Shown here one piece after another: positions 1 through 6,508 of a stretch of DNA of 64,000 nucleotides. Both the position numbers and the translations under genes were made by a program. Under the pieces are notes generated by a model that saw only the letters and a program-made list of their open reading frames with translations, did not search any database and had not been told where the DNA came from. The stretch's first letter is position 1. Each line of letters begins with the position of its first letter. This stretch comes from Amphiura filiformis. Lineage: Eukaryota; Echinodermata; Ophiuroidea; Amphilepidida; Amphiuridae. Location of the stretch: positions 33,610,880 to 33,674,879 of the forward strand of contig NC_092646.1 of assembly GCF_039555335.1 (NCBI RefSeq), given 5' to 3'.

Positions 1-580
1 GAAAAAGCGTGGTTATGTACGATAGAGTTATCAGACACAGCAAGGAGTCGCTGGACAAATCAAACACCGTCTGGAATATTGTCCTGGCACCACGAGCAAA
101 GTCCATGAAAGGCATTTTGATTCTTTTCGTAGATCCCGCGGATGGAGGAGCCGATTACGCTCGAGATTCCGAGAAATTATACAACCCAAAAATCAAAAAG
201 TCTCAGCCACTCTAGACGGGAACCCAAACCAGCTGTATGCAAGCGGAATGTTACCTCACAACCATTTTGAAGAAATTCAAAAGCACTTTGCGGATGGAAA
301 ATTCAGAACCGTCCCACACACGATCAAAGAAGCGGAATTGACCGATGTGATTTTACCAGATTATCTCACAACCAAGTATGGTCTCTGGTTGGACATGAGA
401 ACCACGGATGATGACACGTTGCATGGATCTGGCAGGAGAATTGAGGGAGCTAGTCAGAGTATTCAAATCGAAATCGAAAAAGAAGCCGAGGCTGCAGGAG
501 CGTTGAACGCTTACGTGTACTACATACAGGATGCGCAGGTAAATATCGAAGCCGGAAGATTGCAGAGCGTAAAATACTAA
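1..580 (+). pseudogene. Polinton major capsid protein (double jelly-roll), C-terminal part, frameshifted
   Basis: This is the 3' part of the hexon-like major capsid protein of a Polinton/Maverick; the 5' part lies outside the window. Two overlapping reading frames (about 9-215 and 190-580) together give the typical C-terminal region. Visible landmarks are a YNPKIKK segment, then NQLYASGM, then RTTDDDTLHGSGRRIEG, then an acidic-basic helix, and an end in YIQDAQVNIEAGRLQSVKY. That last block (DAQ.NI followed by a short terminal strand) is how I recognise the Polinton capsid. The frames are separated by a one-base loss in or near the A-run at 195-199. The ATPase start follows the stop by 8 bases, as in a compact viral transcription unit. 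The family call comes from recall of Polinton capsid C-termini, not from a search. Confidence 0.7.
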
Positions 581-581
581 A

Positions 582-588
582 AATAAAG
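582..588 (+). promoter_or_regulatory. AATAAAG/AATAAAAG start-proximal motif (recurrent across the element)
   Basis: AATAAAG lies directly before the ATPase ATG. The same motif or its AATAAAAG variant sits within about 15 bases of other Polinton starts: 1246-1252, 3043-3050, 3501-3507 and 5491-5498 on the plus strand, and 10461-10467, 10830-10836 and 5435-5443 (looser) on the minus strand. The starts at 1947, 3873 and 4997 lack a clean copy. A shared short A/T motif hugging the start codon suggests a core promoter or initiator, comparable in position to poxvirus late promoters. This role is inferred. Confidence 0.45.
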
Positions 589-1228
589 ATGTTTCCAAAA
601 CACGCGCACTCGGCGATAATCTCGGCGAAACCATGTCCGGCAAAACCGAGCATGTTTTAAATCTATTAGAAAACGAATATCGTGGATTTTTTGCTTACAT
701 AGTGATTATCTGTCCGAACTGGGTTAATAATTCGACTTACCGCGGTAGGCGGTGGATTTTGATAATCCTTACCAAGTATTTATGATCGATCCGGAAGAAT
801 GGTTTCCTAACAAAGACGATCAATTTCAATTAGCGATCAAGGTATTTTGGGAAATTGTCGGAAAAATGGATGACTCCCAGGTTCTGTTTCTGATCGACGA
901 TAGCATAACCGAAGAAGGAATCGACAAAAAAAGAAGCGTTTTAACAAAACTCGCTTGTTCTGGCAGACACGATAACTGCTCTCTTTGGATGCTCACTCAA
1001 GCTTATGTGGCAGTTCCCAAAACTATTAGAAGACAGATCAAATGGTTGTCCACCTTCTATTGTAAAGATGAAGATGATTTTACCACCATCATGAAAGAGA
1101 ACAAAGTAGTTCCCAAAGAAAAGAGGGAGGCATTAAATAAAAAACTAGAAAAAAATCAATATTCAAAATTAAATCTATTTTTATGTCCACCTAGAGGATT
1201 TGAGTACAGATTAAAAAAAGCTCGTTAA
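589..1228 (+). pseudogene. Polinton A32/FtsK-type genome-packaging ATPase, frameshifted
   Basis: This encodes the packaging ATPase that pumps viral DNA into capsids. The ATG at 589 follows AATAAAG. The start frame reads through the stretch before the P-loop. A second frame carries SGKTEHVLNLLENEYRG, with the Walker A lysine at about codon 19, followed by YIVIICP. A third frame, from about 750, carries the Walker B strand VLFLIDDS, then the sensor region SGRHDNCSLWMLTQAY and a basic tail. So there are two frameshifts, one inside the Walker A segment (about 633-645) and one near 735-750. The open part 752-1228 begins with a GTG only because the frame opens there. Order capsid-ATPase-small genes is normal for the class. 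The product cannot be made as one chain from this copy unless the shifts are assembly errors. Confidence 0.75.
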
Positions 1229-1258
1229 CATGAATTTTATAATCAAATAAAGAAAATC

Positions 1259-1857
1259 ATGACTGAAGTTGAAGATATAGTTAACGAGGCGATGAATATG
1301 GGTGTTTTGTCTACTTTGAACAAAACGATGCCTACGGTAGATATTCTGCCTAAGGTAGACTGTACAACTACACAGGAGGAACCTGTAAACACGGACTTTA
1401 CCAAAACGGAACAACTACGGGAACAGTTGATCGGTGTAGTAGAGACAGGAAAAAGCAAAGAGTATTTGGGAAAAATATAACCTCCGCTGAGATTGATAGG
1501 CTTGATCAAAAGAGTCTGACGAGACTCTACGGCAGATACGAGGCTCACATGGGTGGGATAGTGACCAAATCGATGAAAAAGTACCTTGTCACCACTTATA
1601 TAAATTTGATTGGACTTTTTCTTCCAAAAATTTTTGTAATTACCGATCGCGATGCTTTGGGAGAGTCTCTGAACGAAGGACCCTTTATCGATTTAGCTTT
1701 AAACAAATGGACCAGCGGATTGTATCATAGTTTTGAACATATGCTAGCTCCGTTGGAGGCTATTCTGTTAACTAGCAACAGTATTAAAAAAGTTGACTTT
1801 CCACCAGAAGCGAAGTGCACAGTAGACGACTCCCCAAGTATTGATGTGATTGATTAA
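1259..1857 (+). pseudogene. conserved Polinton protein of unknown function, one frameshift
   Basis: The gene starts at the ATG at 1259, 7 bases after AATAAAG. The first frame gives an acidic, Thr/Val-rich leader (MTEVEDIVNEAMNMG) of about 70 residues. After a shift near 1469-1476 (A-run) the frame continues as TSAEIDRLDQKSLTRLYGRYEAHM and then a hydrophobic, mostly helical region to 1857. The pattern GKN(I/L)T..E(I/V)..L....(L/V).RYY.RYEA is one I associate with uncharacterised genes found between the ATPase and small membrane proteins in animal Polintons. No enzymatic motif is visible. It may be a structural or virion protein, but that is a guess from context. A perfect hairpin follows the stop by 11 bases. 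Confidence 0.5.
1331..1368 (+). repeat. dispersed GGTAGAYATTCTGCCTA motif inside the Polinton
   Basis: This stretch contains GGTAGATATTCTGCCTA followed by AGGTAGACTGTACAAC. Near-identical copies occur at 3389-3426 (reverse complement, then TACAAC), twice at 3759-3800, and as a shorter GGTAGACTGTAC at 5059-5070. Two copies lie inside coding frames and two between genes. Function unknown. Confidence 0.6.
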
Positions 1858-1868
1858 CCCTTTGAATA

Positions 1869-1894
1869 CTAACGGCGACTCGAGTCGCCGTTAG
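1869..1894. terminator. perfect 13-bp-arm hairpin after gene 1259-1857
   Basis: A 26-base perfect palindrome (arm CTAACGGCGACTC) sits 11 bases past the stop codon and before the Fic gene. It lacks a long T-run. Its position matches the other three hairpins in this element, so a transcript-end role is inferred. Confidence 0.5.
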
Positions 1895-1946
1895 TTAAAA
1901 GTTTGCAAAACAGTTTTTAAGATATAAATTTTTCTATATTCTAAAA

Positions 1947-2813
1947 ATGCCATTTATTTCTTCAGTTAGCGATTTGATCGATTTTTTTCCAGAAGAAAAC
2001 CCTAGTTGGAGAAAGAGTGAATTTCCAAGTATCAAAGATGCCATTCGAGAGATTCTGAAGTGCAAAAAGATGAGTAATTGCGAGGTTCCAAAAGACTTTC
2101 TCTTGACAGAATTTGTTTATCATTGTCTAGACGAAGAATATCATGGATTTCAAAACCTATCGCAAACGCGAGAGTTTCTATCGAACCCTGACTCCGATGA
2201 CACCTCCTTACAAGCAAAAGAAACGCTCAACCTACACGAAGCCTGCCAAAATTTAATGAGTTTGAAAAATGATAGCAATTTTGGGTTTTTAGAAGAAAAC
2301 TTGATTAGACAGACCAACAAAATTGTGAGAAAAAATCTTCCGTTAGAATTTGGCGAAACAAAGCCCGGAGAGTATAGTCAAGCTCGGAGGTTTACAACGT
2401 TTATGGGTCAGAGACACGAGTATCGCATGCCTGAAGATATGGAAATGGCGACAATCAACATTGTTGATAGATTCAATAGTTTGTTTATTCAAAGCAGGGA
2501 AGATCCTGACGAGGAAAAAAGATTGTTGAATACCTTCAAAGCTTGTGCATATTTCGTAGCCGAAATGCTCGAACTACATCCTTTTTCGGATGGAAATGGA
2601 AGAACCGTAAGGCTGATGGCAAGCTACATACTTTCTTCATTTTCACCATTTCTGACTCCGCTTTACAACATTTTTAGCGAATCCAGCAAGGATGATTTTA
2701 CAAGGGCCGTGATTTTAGGAAGAAGTGAATCACCAGCTCTGTTGACTACCATGATGATTGAATGCAATCTTTTCTTCTGGAGACAACTCGTAAAGCAACA
2801 AAAACCCGCCTAG
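1947..2813 (+). CDS. Fic/DOC-family protein, Polinton cargo gene, intact
   Basis: An intact 288-residue reading frame. The C-terminal two thirds is a Fic domain. These enzymes usually transfer AMP or another phosphate-linked group from a nucleotide to target hydroxyls. The core motif HPFSDGNGR is complete at about residues 210-218, including the catalytic His, the acidic residue, and the Gly/Asn/Arg that hold the nucleotide phosphates. Upstream is the usual flap region, GEYSQARRFTTFMG at about residues 131-144, and a helix pair ending FVAEMLEL. The first about 110 residues are an acidic helical extension I cannot assign, and I see no clear (S/T)xxxE(G/N) inhibitory helix. It is the only long gene of the element without a break. 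It sits between two hairpins as a single-gene unit and lacks the AATAAAG motif, with A/T-rich sequence ending CTAAAA before ATG. A Fic gene is not a core Polinton gene, so I infer acquired cargo, perhaps acting on host proteins. Confidence 0.85.
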   Translation: MPFISSVSDLIDFFPEENPSWRKSEFPSIKDAIREILKCKKMSNCEVPKDFLLTEFVYHCLDEEYHGFQNLSQTREFLSNPDSDDTSLQAKETLNLHEACQNLMSLKNDSNFGFLEENLIRQTNKIVRKNLPLEFGETKPGEYSQARRFTTFMGQRHEYRMPEDMEMATINIVDRFNSLFIQSREDPDEEKRLLNTFKACAYFVAEMLELHPFSDGNGRTVRLMASYILSSFSPFLTPLYNIFSESSKDDFTRAVILGRSESPALLTTMMIECNLFFWRQLVKQQKPA

Positions 2814-2847
2814 TATGGAAAGGGTTAAGATCCTGAAACTAAAAAAT

Positions 2848-2885
2848 CAAGAGGAAGTATTTATTCCTCTTGAATTTTTTTTTTT
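2848..2885 (+). terminator. hairpin plus T-run after the Fic gene
   Basis: The arms CAAGAGGAA and TTCCTCTTG enclose a 7-base loop and are followed by an 11-base T-run. It starts 34 bases after the Fic stop. It looks like an intrinsic terminator, or a hairpin 3'-end signal like that of mimiviruses and their virophages. The role is inferred. Confidence 0.6.
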
Positions 2886-2914
2886 GGTTGAATTCCTATG
2901 GTACTTGAACAAAT

Positions 2915-3028
2915 AGATGATTTCTACAGGTATCTATAGATGATTTCTACAGGTATCTATAGATGATTTCTACAGGTATCTATAGATGATTTCTACAGGT
3001 ATCTATAGATGATTCTACAGGTATCTAT
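2915..3028. repeat. 23-bp tandem repeat, five copies
   Basis: Five head-to-tail copies of a 23-bp unit containing GATGATTTCTACAGG start at 2915, 2938, 2961, 2984 and 3007; the last unit has lost one T. Each junction forms the palindrome ATCTATAGAT. The block fills the gap between the Fic hairpin and the next gene start at 3051. Confidence 0.9.
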
Positions 3029-3050
3029 AGATTTTTTCTAATAATAAAAG

Positions 3051-3496
3051 ATGAGTCCAAATCAGTAAACGTTCGTCCAAGGTGGAAGTGTCAACAGCGG
3101 TAGCAACATCCGCGAAGCCGGCAAAGGTGATAGCAAAAGTGAGTCAAAGCAAAAGTCAAAGACCCAAAGAGGGTTGCCGCTGGAAAGGCATTAGCCGTAA
3201 AAAACAGAGAAAAATTAGCAAAATTAAAAGCCTATGAAGCAGCGGAAACAACACGGGAGAACCCGTCCACCATAGACGAAACGTCGCGTACACCTTCAGA
3301 AAAATCAACCGTGTCAAACTGGTTGTCAGGCTCAGTTCTTGTTGGAGGAGCGGTTGCCGTTGTTGGAGGGATAGTGGCATATGGGTATTCTACCGTAGGC
3401 AGAATGTCTACCTTAAACGATACAACTAAAAACCCACCCACTGTAACCACAGCAGTCAACAGTCAACCAAAAGTCGATCCTTTCAGTGATTTTTAG
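3051..3496 (+). pseudogene. basic Polinton protein with one membrane segment, broken near its start
   Basis: The ATG at 3051 follows AATAAAAG but its frame stops after five codons. The conserved frame is open from 3143 to 3496. It begins with a Lys/Ala-rich basic segment (KDPKRVAAGKALAVKNREK), continues with a Thr/Ser/Glu-rich linker, and has one hydrophobic helix (SGSVLVGGAVAVVGGIVAYG) near the C-terminus, then a short hydrophilic tail ending DPFSDF. A DPKR-V-AAGK-LA block followed by a membrane helix recurs in animal Polintons next to the capsid genes. The product may be a virion core or membrane-interacting protein, but its function is unknown. The true start and the shift(s) in 3066-3140 cannot be fixed from this copy. 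Confidence 0.5.
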
Positions 3497-3510
3497 TTAC
3501 AATAAAGAAG

Positions 3511-3753
3511 ATGGCAGAAACCAATCCAAACGTAAAAATGATCGTAAACGGCGCGTATCACGCAGCAACGATAAGCCTCGGTGTATGGGCTAACTCGTTC
3601 GTTATGAAAAAGTTCCTAAAATGGAAACCGGCTAATCTCTCGCAGCTTGATGTGGAGGATATCGGAAAGTTGACTTTGAGCGTCTTTTCGGCTACGATGC
3701 TCAGAGATTGGCTCGTGAATCAAGGAATTCTTCCAGATCAAATTATGGCTTAG
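3511..3753 (+). CDS. small Polinton protein with hydrophobic segments
   Basis: An intact 80-residue protein. The start at 3511 lies 3 bases after AATAAAG, which decides it. Residues about 10-30 (IVNGAYHAATISLGVWANSF) form a hydrophobic helix. A basic stretch (MKKFLKWK) follows, then a conserved-looking block (LDVEDIGKLTLSVFSATMLRDWLVNQ) and ILPDQI at the end. Small proteins of this shape sit between the basic membrane protein and the next gene in animal Polintons. I take it as a family member of unknown function, perhaps a virion membrane or minor structural protein. It is followed by the 3759-3800 motif copies and a strong hairpin. Confidence 0.6.
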   Translation: MAETNPNVKMIVNGAYHAATISLGVWANSFVMKKFLKWKPANLSQLDVEDIGKLTLSVFSATMLRDWLVNQGILPDQIMA

Positions 3754-3807
3754 ACATAAGGTAGACATTCTGCCTATGGTAAACATTCTGCCTATGGTAG
3801 GTGTATT

Positions 3808-3855
3808 AAAAAACCCTCTTAGCACACAGATAGTGCTAAGAGGGTTTTTTTTTTT
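3808..3855 (+). terminator. long hairpin plus T-run after gene 3511-3753
   Basis: The arms AACCCTCTTAGCAC and GTGCTAAGAGGGTT enclose a 7-base loop, are flanked by A's and followed by an 11-base T-run. It is the strongest hairpin in the element and starts 54 bases after the stop. A transcript-end role is inferred. Confidence 0.65.
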
Positions 3856-3872
3856 GTAAAAAAAAGAGAAAA

Positions 3873-4298
3873 ATGGCGTCGATCGCATTCATGGTTGGTG
3901 GAGCCATGGTTAACGCTTTGGCATTTTCAGGAAGCAATTATCTGTTCAACTCTCTTAGTAGTTCGGAAGAACGCAAAAGACACGATCTCGCTCTTGAGAA
4001 ACTTCAGCACGACCGAGATTCTTGGAATTTAGCGCGTCTTTCAAGGATAGATTACATCAACGACCAGTTGAAAAAACAGGGTCACGCGGAGAGAACCTTT
4101 TCGGACGTCGATGACGCCATGAGACAGTATTATAATTTGACGGGAATTTTGATGGATCCTCTTCCACCCGAACCATATCTTTATGATGGAGAGTATCTCG
4201 ACGAAGATCAAACAAAATCGATCCAAAATGGAGAATTAGCTTTGCTCGGACTGGGATTGCTCGGAACCGGTGTGGTCGCTATCAAATACTTTGGATAA
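3873..4298 (+). CDS. conserved Polinton small protein with glycine-rich N-terminus
   Basis: An intact 141-residue protein. It opens with a hydrophobic, Gly/Ala-rich helix (MASIAFMVGGAMVNALAFSG, residues 1-20). A long charged helical region follows (ERKRHDLALEKLQHDRDSWN, about residues 32-51), then RIDYINDQLKKQ and DAMRQYYNLTG, a Pro-rich turn (DPLPPEP) and a second hydrophobic helix at the C-terminus (ALLGLGLLGTGVVAIKYFG). The N-terminal pattern followed by ERKRHDLA.E.LQ and RIDFIN.QL is one I recognise in predicted proteins from many animal Polintons. Two membrane helices around a coiled middle would suit a minor virion protein, but its function is not established. It ends convergently with the minus-strand VLTF3-like gene and overlaps it by about 60 bases. 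Confidence 0.6.
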   Translation: MASIAFMVGGAMVNALAFSGSNYLFNSLSSSEERKRHDLALEKLQHDRDSWNLARLSRIDYINDQLKKQGHAERTFSDVDDAMRQYYNLTGILMDPLPPEPYLYDGEYLDEDQTKSIQNGELALLGLGLLGTGVVAIKYFG

Positions 4299-4997
4299 AA
4301 GTATTTGGGTGGGAGCTAAGCCTCTAATCTCTGGAAAATCGTCGAGAGTTACGGGATAATTTCTTCGCTTGAGTAGGTAAAAAAGAGCGTAGTGGATATT
4401 AAAATTATTTCTCTTGGGTTTATTTTGTAGATAAATTTTCAGTATATTATCAAGATCGCATAACAAATTAACCCGATCGTGCCAAAAATCGACGGGAGAA
4501 TTGCCCGTAATTTTGTAATAAATCTTGTGAACGGCGTTTGAAAAACTGGGTCTGATCTCAAGACTTTTAACAAGTCTTTTTACTCAGGGACTCGAACAAT
4601 TTTTTATTTTTTTTAATTTTTTAACAAACTCGTCGATCAAAATCTCAGAAGTACTCGTAACATTTCCACTGTAGACTTCGATGTATTCTTCAAACTGGTT
4701 GATCTTGGTTTCGCAGTATTTTATTGGTTGTCGAATTTGATCGATGTCAACTCGTGGTGAGTTCACGTTAAGAGGTGTGGCGTTTTCAAAACCACAATCA
4801 TAGCACACGTCACCCACCATGTATTTTGAGTTACAATTTTCACATTTTGGTATGCTTTGCACTCGCGTGGGTTCTTTAAACAACTGATTAAATTCAGTAC
4901 CGTATAGACAAATCGGTTTTTTGTTCTGTTTTCGGAGGCGAGTTTTCTTTTTACACAATTTGCAAAAACAACGCTTATATTTACTCGTACACTTCAT
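4236..4997 (-). pseudogene. zinc-ribbon, VLTF3-like late transcription factor candidate with one in-frame stop
   Basis: The minus-strand frame from 4997 is open for 137 codons, hits one in-frame TGA at 4584-4586, then stays open in the same frame to 4236. Residues 8-25 hold a Cys-rich basic segment. At about residues 52-69 is a zinc ribbon, CENC-x9-CYDC. A helical block follows (YCETKINQFEEYI, then ILIDEFVKKL). After the stop come VHKIYYKITG and NFNIHYALFYLL. An N-terminal ribbon followed by Y..T.NQF/HF, a short helix and a later NF..Y..L block is the layout of poxvirus/NCLDV VLTF3 (A2L-like) factors, which would recruit polymerase to late genes. This match is by pattern only, and an alternative is an unrelated Polinton zinc-ribbon protein. 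The stop may be decay, an error or readthrough. Confidence 0.4.
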
Positions 4998-5009
4998 TTT
5001 TGTAACAAT

Positions 5010-5048
5010 AAAAATCTCCTTTAGACTGAATGTCTAAAGGAGATTTTT
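5010..5048 (-). terminator. long hairpin after the minus-strand gene 5073-5426
   Basis: The arms AAAATCTCCTTTAGAC and GTCTAAAGGAGATTTT flank a 5-base loop, with an A-run (T-run on the minus strand) at the far side. It lies 25 bases past the stop of the minus-strand gene and just before the 4997 start of the next one. Same placement rule as the plus-strand hairpins. Confidence 0.6.
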
Positions 5049-5072
5049 TGTTGGTTATGGTAGACTGTACGA

Positions 5073-5426
5073 CTAGTCTGAGTCTTCGTCATGAATGGCA
5101 GGCTTTACAACATGTTCAAAACTGTGGTACATGTTCTCCGACGTTTTACTTATTTTTAGACCCGTAGGTTTAACATGAAGAGTGGAGAATTTATCTAGGA
5201 CCAAGTTTTCTAGCGTTTTGGTTAGAAGTGAAGGACTCCAAACCCGGTTGTTATCACTAAGGGTGATGACACCGGATTTTCCGATTCTAGTCTCTATAAA
5301 CTCAAAGTTGGTAACTTCATAAATTCCACCTTCTTCTAGTTCAACCCATTTCAAAATATCTGGCAATTTTTGCTCTTCATACAATTTTTCAAATTCTTGC
5401 TTCGTTATGCTTGATTGTTTTGCCAT
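5073..5426 (-). CDS. small acidic Polinton protein, possible OB-fold-like DNA-binding protein
   Basis: An intact 117-residue protein on the minus strand, starting at 5426 with an AATAAAA-like motif a few bases upstream. It has an N-terminal charged helix (TKQEFEKLYEEQKLPDI), then alternating strand-like segments: GGIYEVTNFEFIETRIGKSG, VITLSDNNRVWSP and LHVKPTGLKISKT, with an acidic tail ending in HDEDSD. The order 'Y.V....(I/V).T+.G....' followed by a short strand pair resembles small beta-barrel DNA-binding proteins, and an acidic tail is common in single-strand DNA-binding proteins. That would fit a replication role next to polymerase and integrase. I do not recognise the family with confidence and treat the fold as a suggestion. 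Confidence 0.45.
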   Translation of the reverse strand: MAKQSSITKQEFEKLYEEQKLPDILKWVELEEGGIYEVTNFEFIETRIGKSGVITLSDNNRVWSPSLLTKTLENLVLDKFSTLHVKPTGLKISKTSENMYHSFEHVVKPAIHDEDSD

Positions 5427-5498
5427 TTTGTTCGCTTTTTTATTAATTAGGATTTTCTTAAACTGTTTTTATTTTCAAATCGGGGTTAAAAATAAAAG

Positions 5499-6441
5499 AT
5501 GGCTGAAACTAAAATGTCTAAGGTTTACTACAGTCCAAGAGGGTATTGGAAGGGTGTTTCTGCGATAGACAAGCTGGCAAAAGAGGCTGGAGTGACGAAA
5601 GAAAAAGCTAGTTTTTTTTGAAAAAGCAGACTCAGTGGCAAATTTACCTACCACCTCCGAAGTACATTCCCAGAGCAAAATTTAACGTAAGTGTACCTAA
5701 TGAAGTTCATCAAGCCGATTTGTTGTTTCTCCCTCACGACAGACCGAGTAAAGGAAAAAAGCTTTACAAGTACGCGTTGACTGTGGTGGATGTCGCGAGC
5801 AGATACAAGGAAGCTGAGCCTCTGAGCTCGAAGGAATCTGGGGAGGTGGCTAAGGCATTTGAAAAATTTACTCTCGAGTTTTAAAGTGGCCGAAGCTTCT
5901 GCAGGTCGATCCTGGAAGAGAATTCATGGGCAAAGTGAACGAAGTGATGAAAAAGCACAAGGTCGATATCAGAAGAGGGTTGCCTGGTCAACATAGAGCT
6001 CAGGCAATTGTTGAAAGATTCAACAGAACTTTGGCTGAAAGACTGTTTGGCCATCAGTACTCGCAGGAAATACTGATGGAGGCTCGTGGTCGGAAAAATG
6101 TGAGGTCTACCGAGTGGGTGGGTAGGCTTCCGGATGTGATCAGAGCTTTGAACAGCGAAGAGACTCGGCTGATAGGAATGAAACCGGTTGATGCTATCAA
6201 GAAGAAAAAGATTGAAACGATGCCTTCAGCTCCACAGAAGTTGAAAAATGAGATTGAAATTCCAGGTAACGTGAGATTAAGGTATTTGTACGCTCCCGGA
6301 GAGTTGGAGGGAGGTGAGAGAAGACGCGCAACCGATCCCATTTGGTCTCTGGAAACTTACACGGTTGATAGTATCGTGAGGACTCCGGGTGATCCAATTT
6401 TGTACTATTTGTCGAAGGAGCACCAAAAGAGCGTTTGTTAG
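5499..6441 (+). pseudogene. Polinton retroviral-type integrase (DDE, rve), two frameshifts
   Basis: This encodes the integrase that inserts the linear element DNA. The ATG at 5499 directly follows AATAAAAG. Frame 1 (5499-5620) holds an N-terminal helical region and breaks in the T-run at 5612-5619. Frame 2 (about 5618-5884) holds the first catalytic Asp in VHQADLLFLP and the strand YALTVVDVASRY. A second shift lies in TTTTAAAG near 5880. Frame 3 (to 6441) holds the second Asp in LLQVDPGREF, and the catalytic Glu in AIVERFNRTL, with D-to-E spacing about as expected for D,D-35-E enzymes. The C-terminal part ends in a beta-rich segment (DPIWSLETYTVDSI) typical of Polinton integrases. The stop converges on the polymerase gene 68 bases away. 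Confidence 0.85.
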
Positions 6442-6508
6442 ACAGGAGCTTATGATAGTACCCGAGGGTACACAGTTGCCACCCAACAGAGTTTTGAAGT
6501 AAAATTTC

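Noticed and set aside
2915-3028. Possible CRISPR-like array (23-bp repeats)
   Set aside because: The units are directly adjacent with no spacers; it is a plain tandem repeat.
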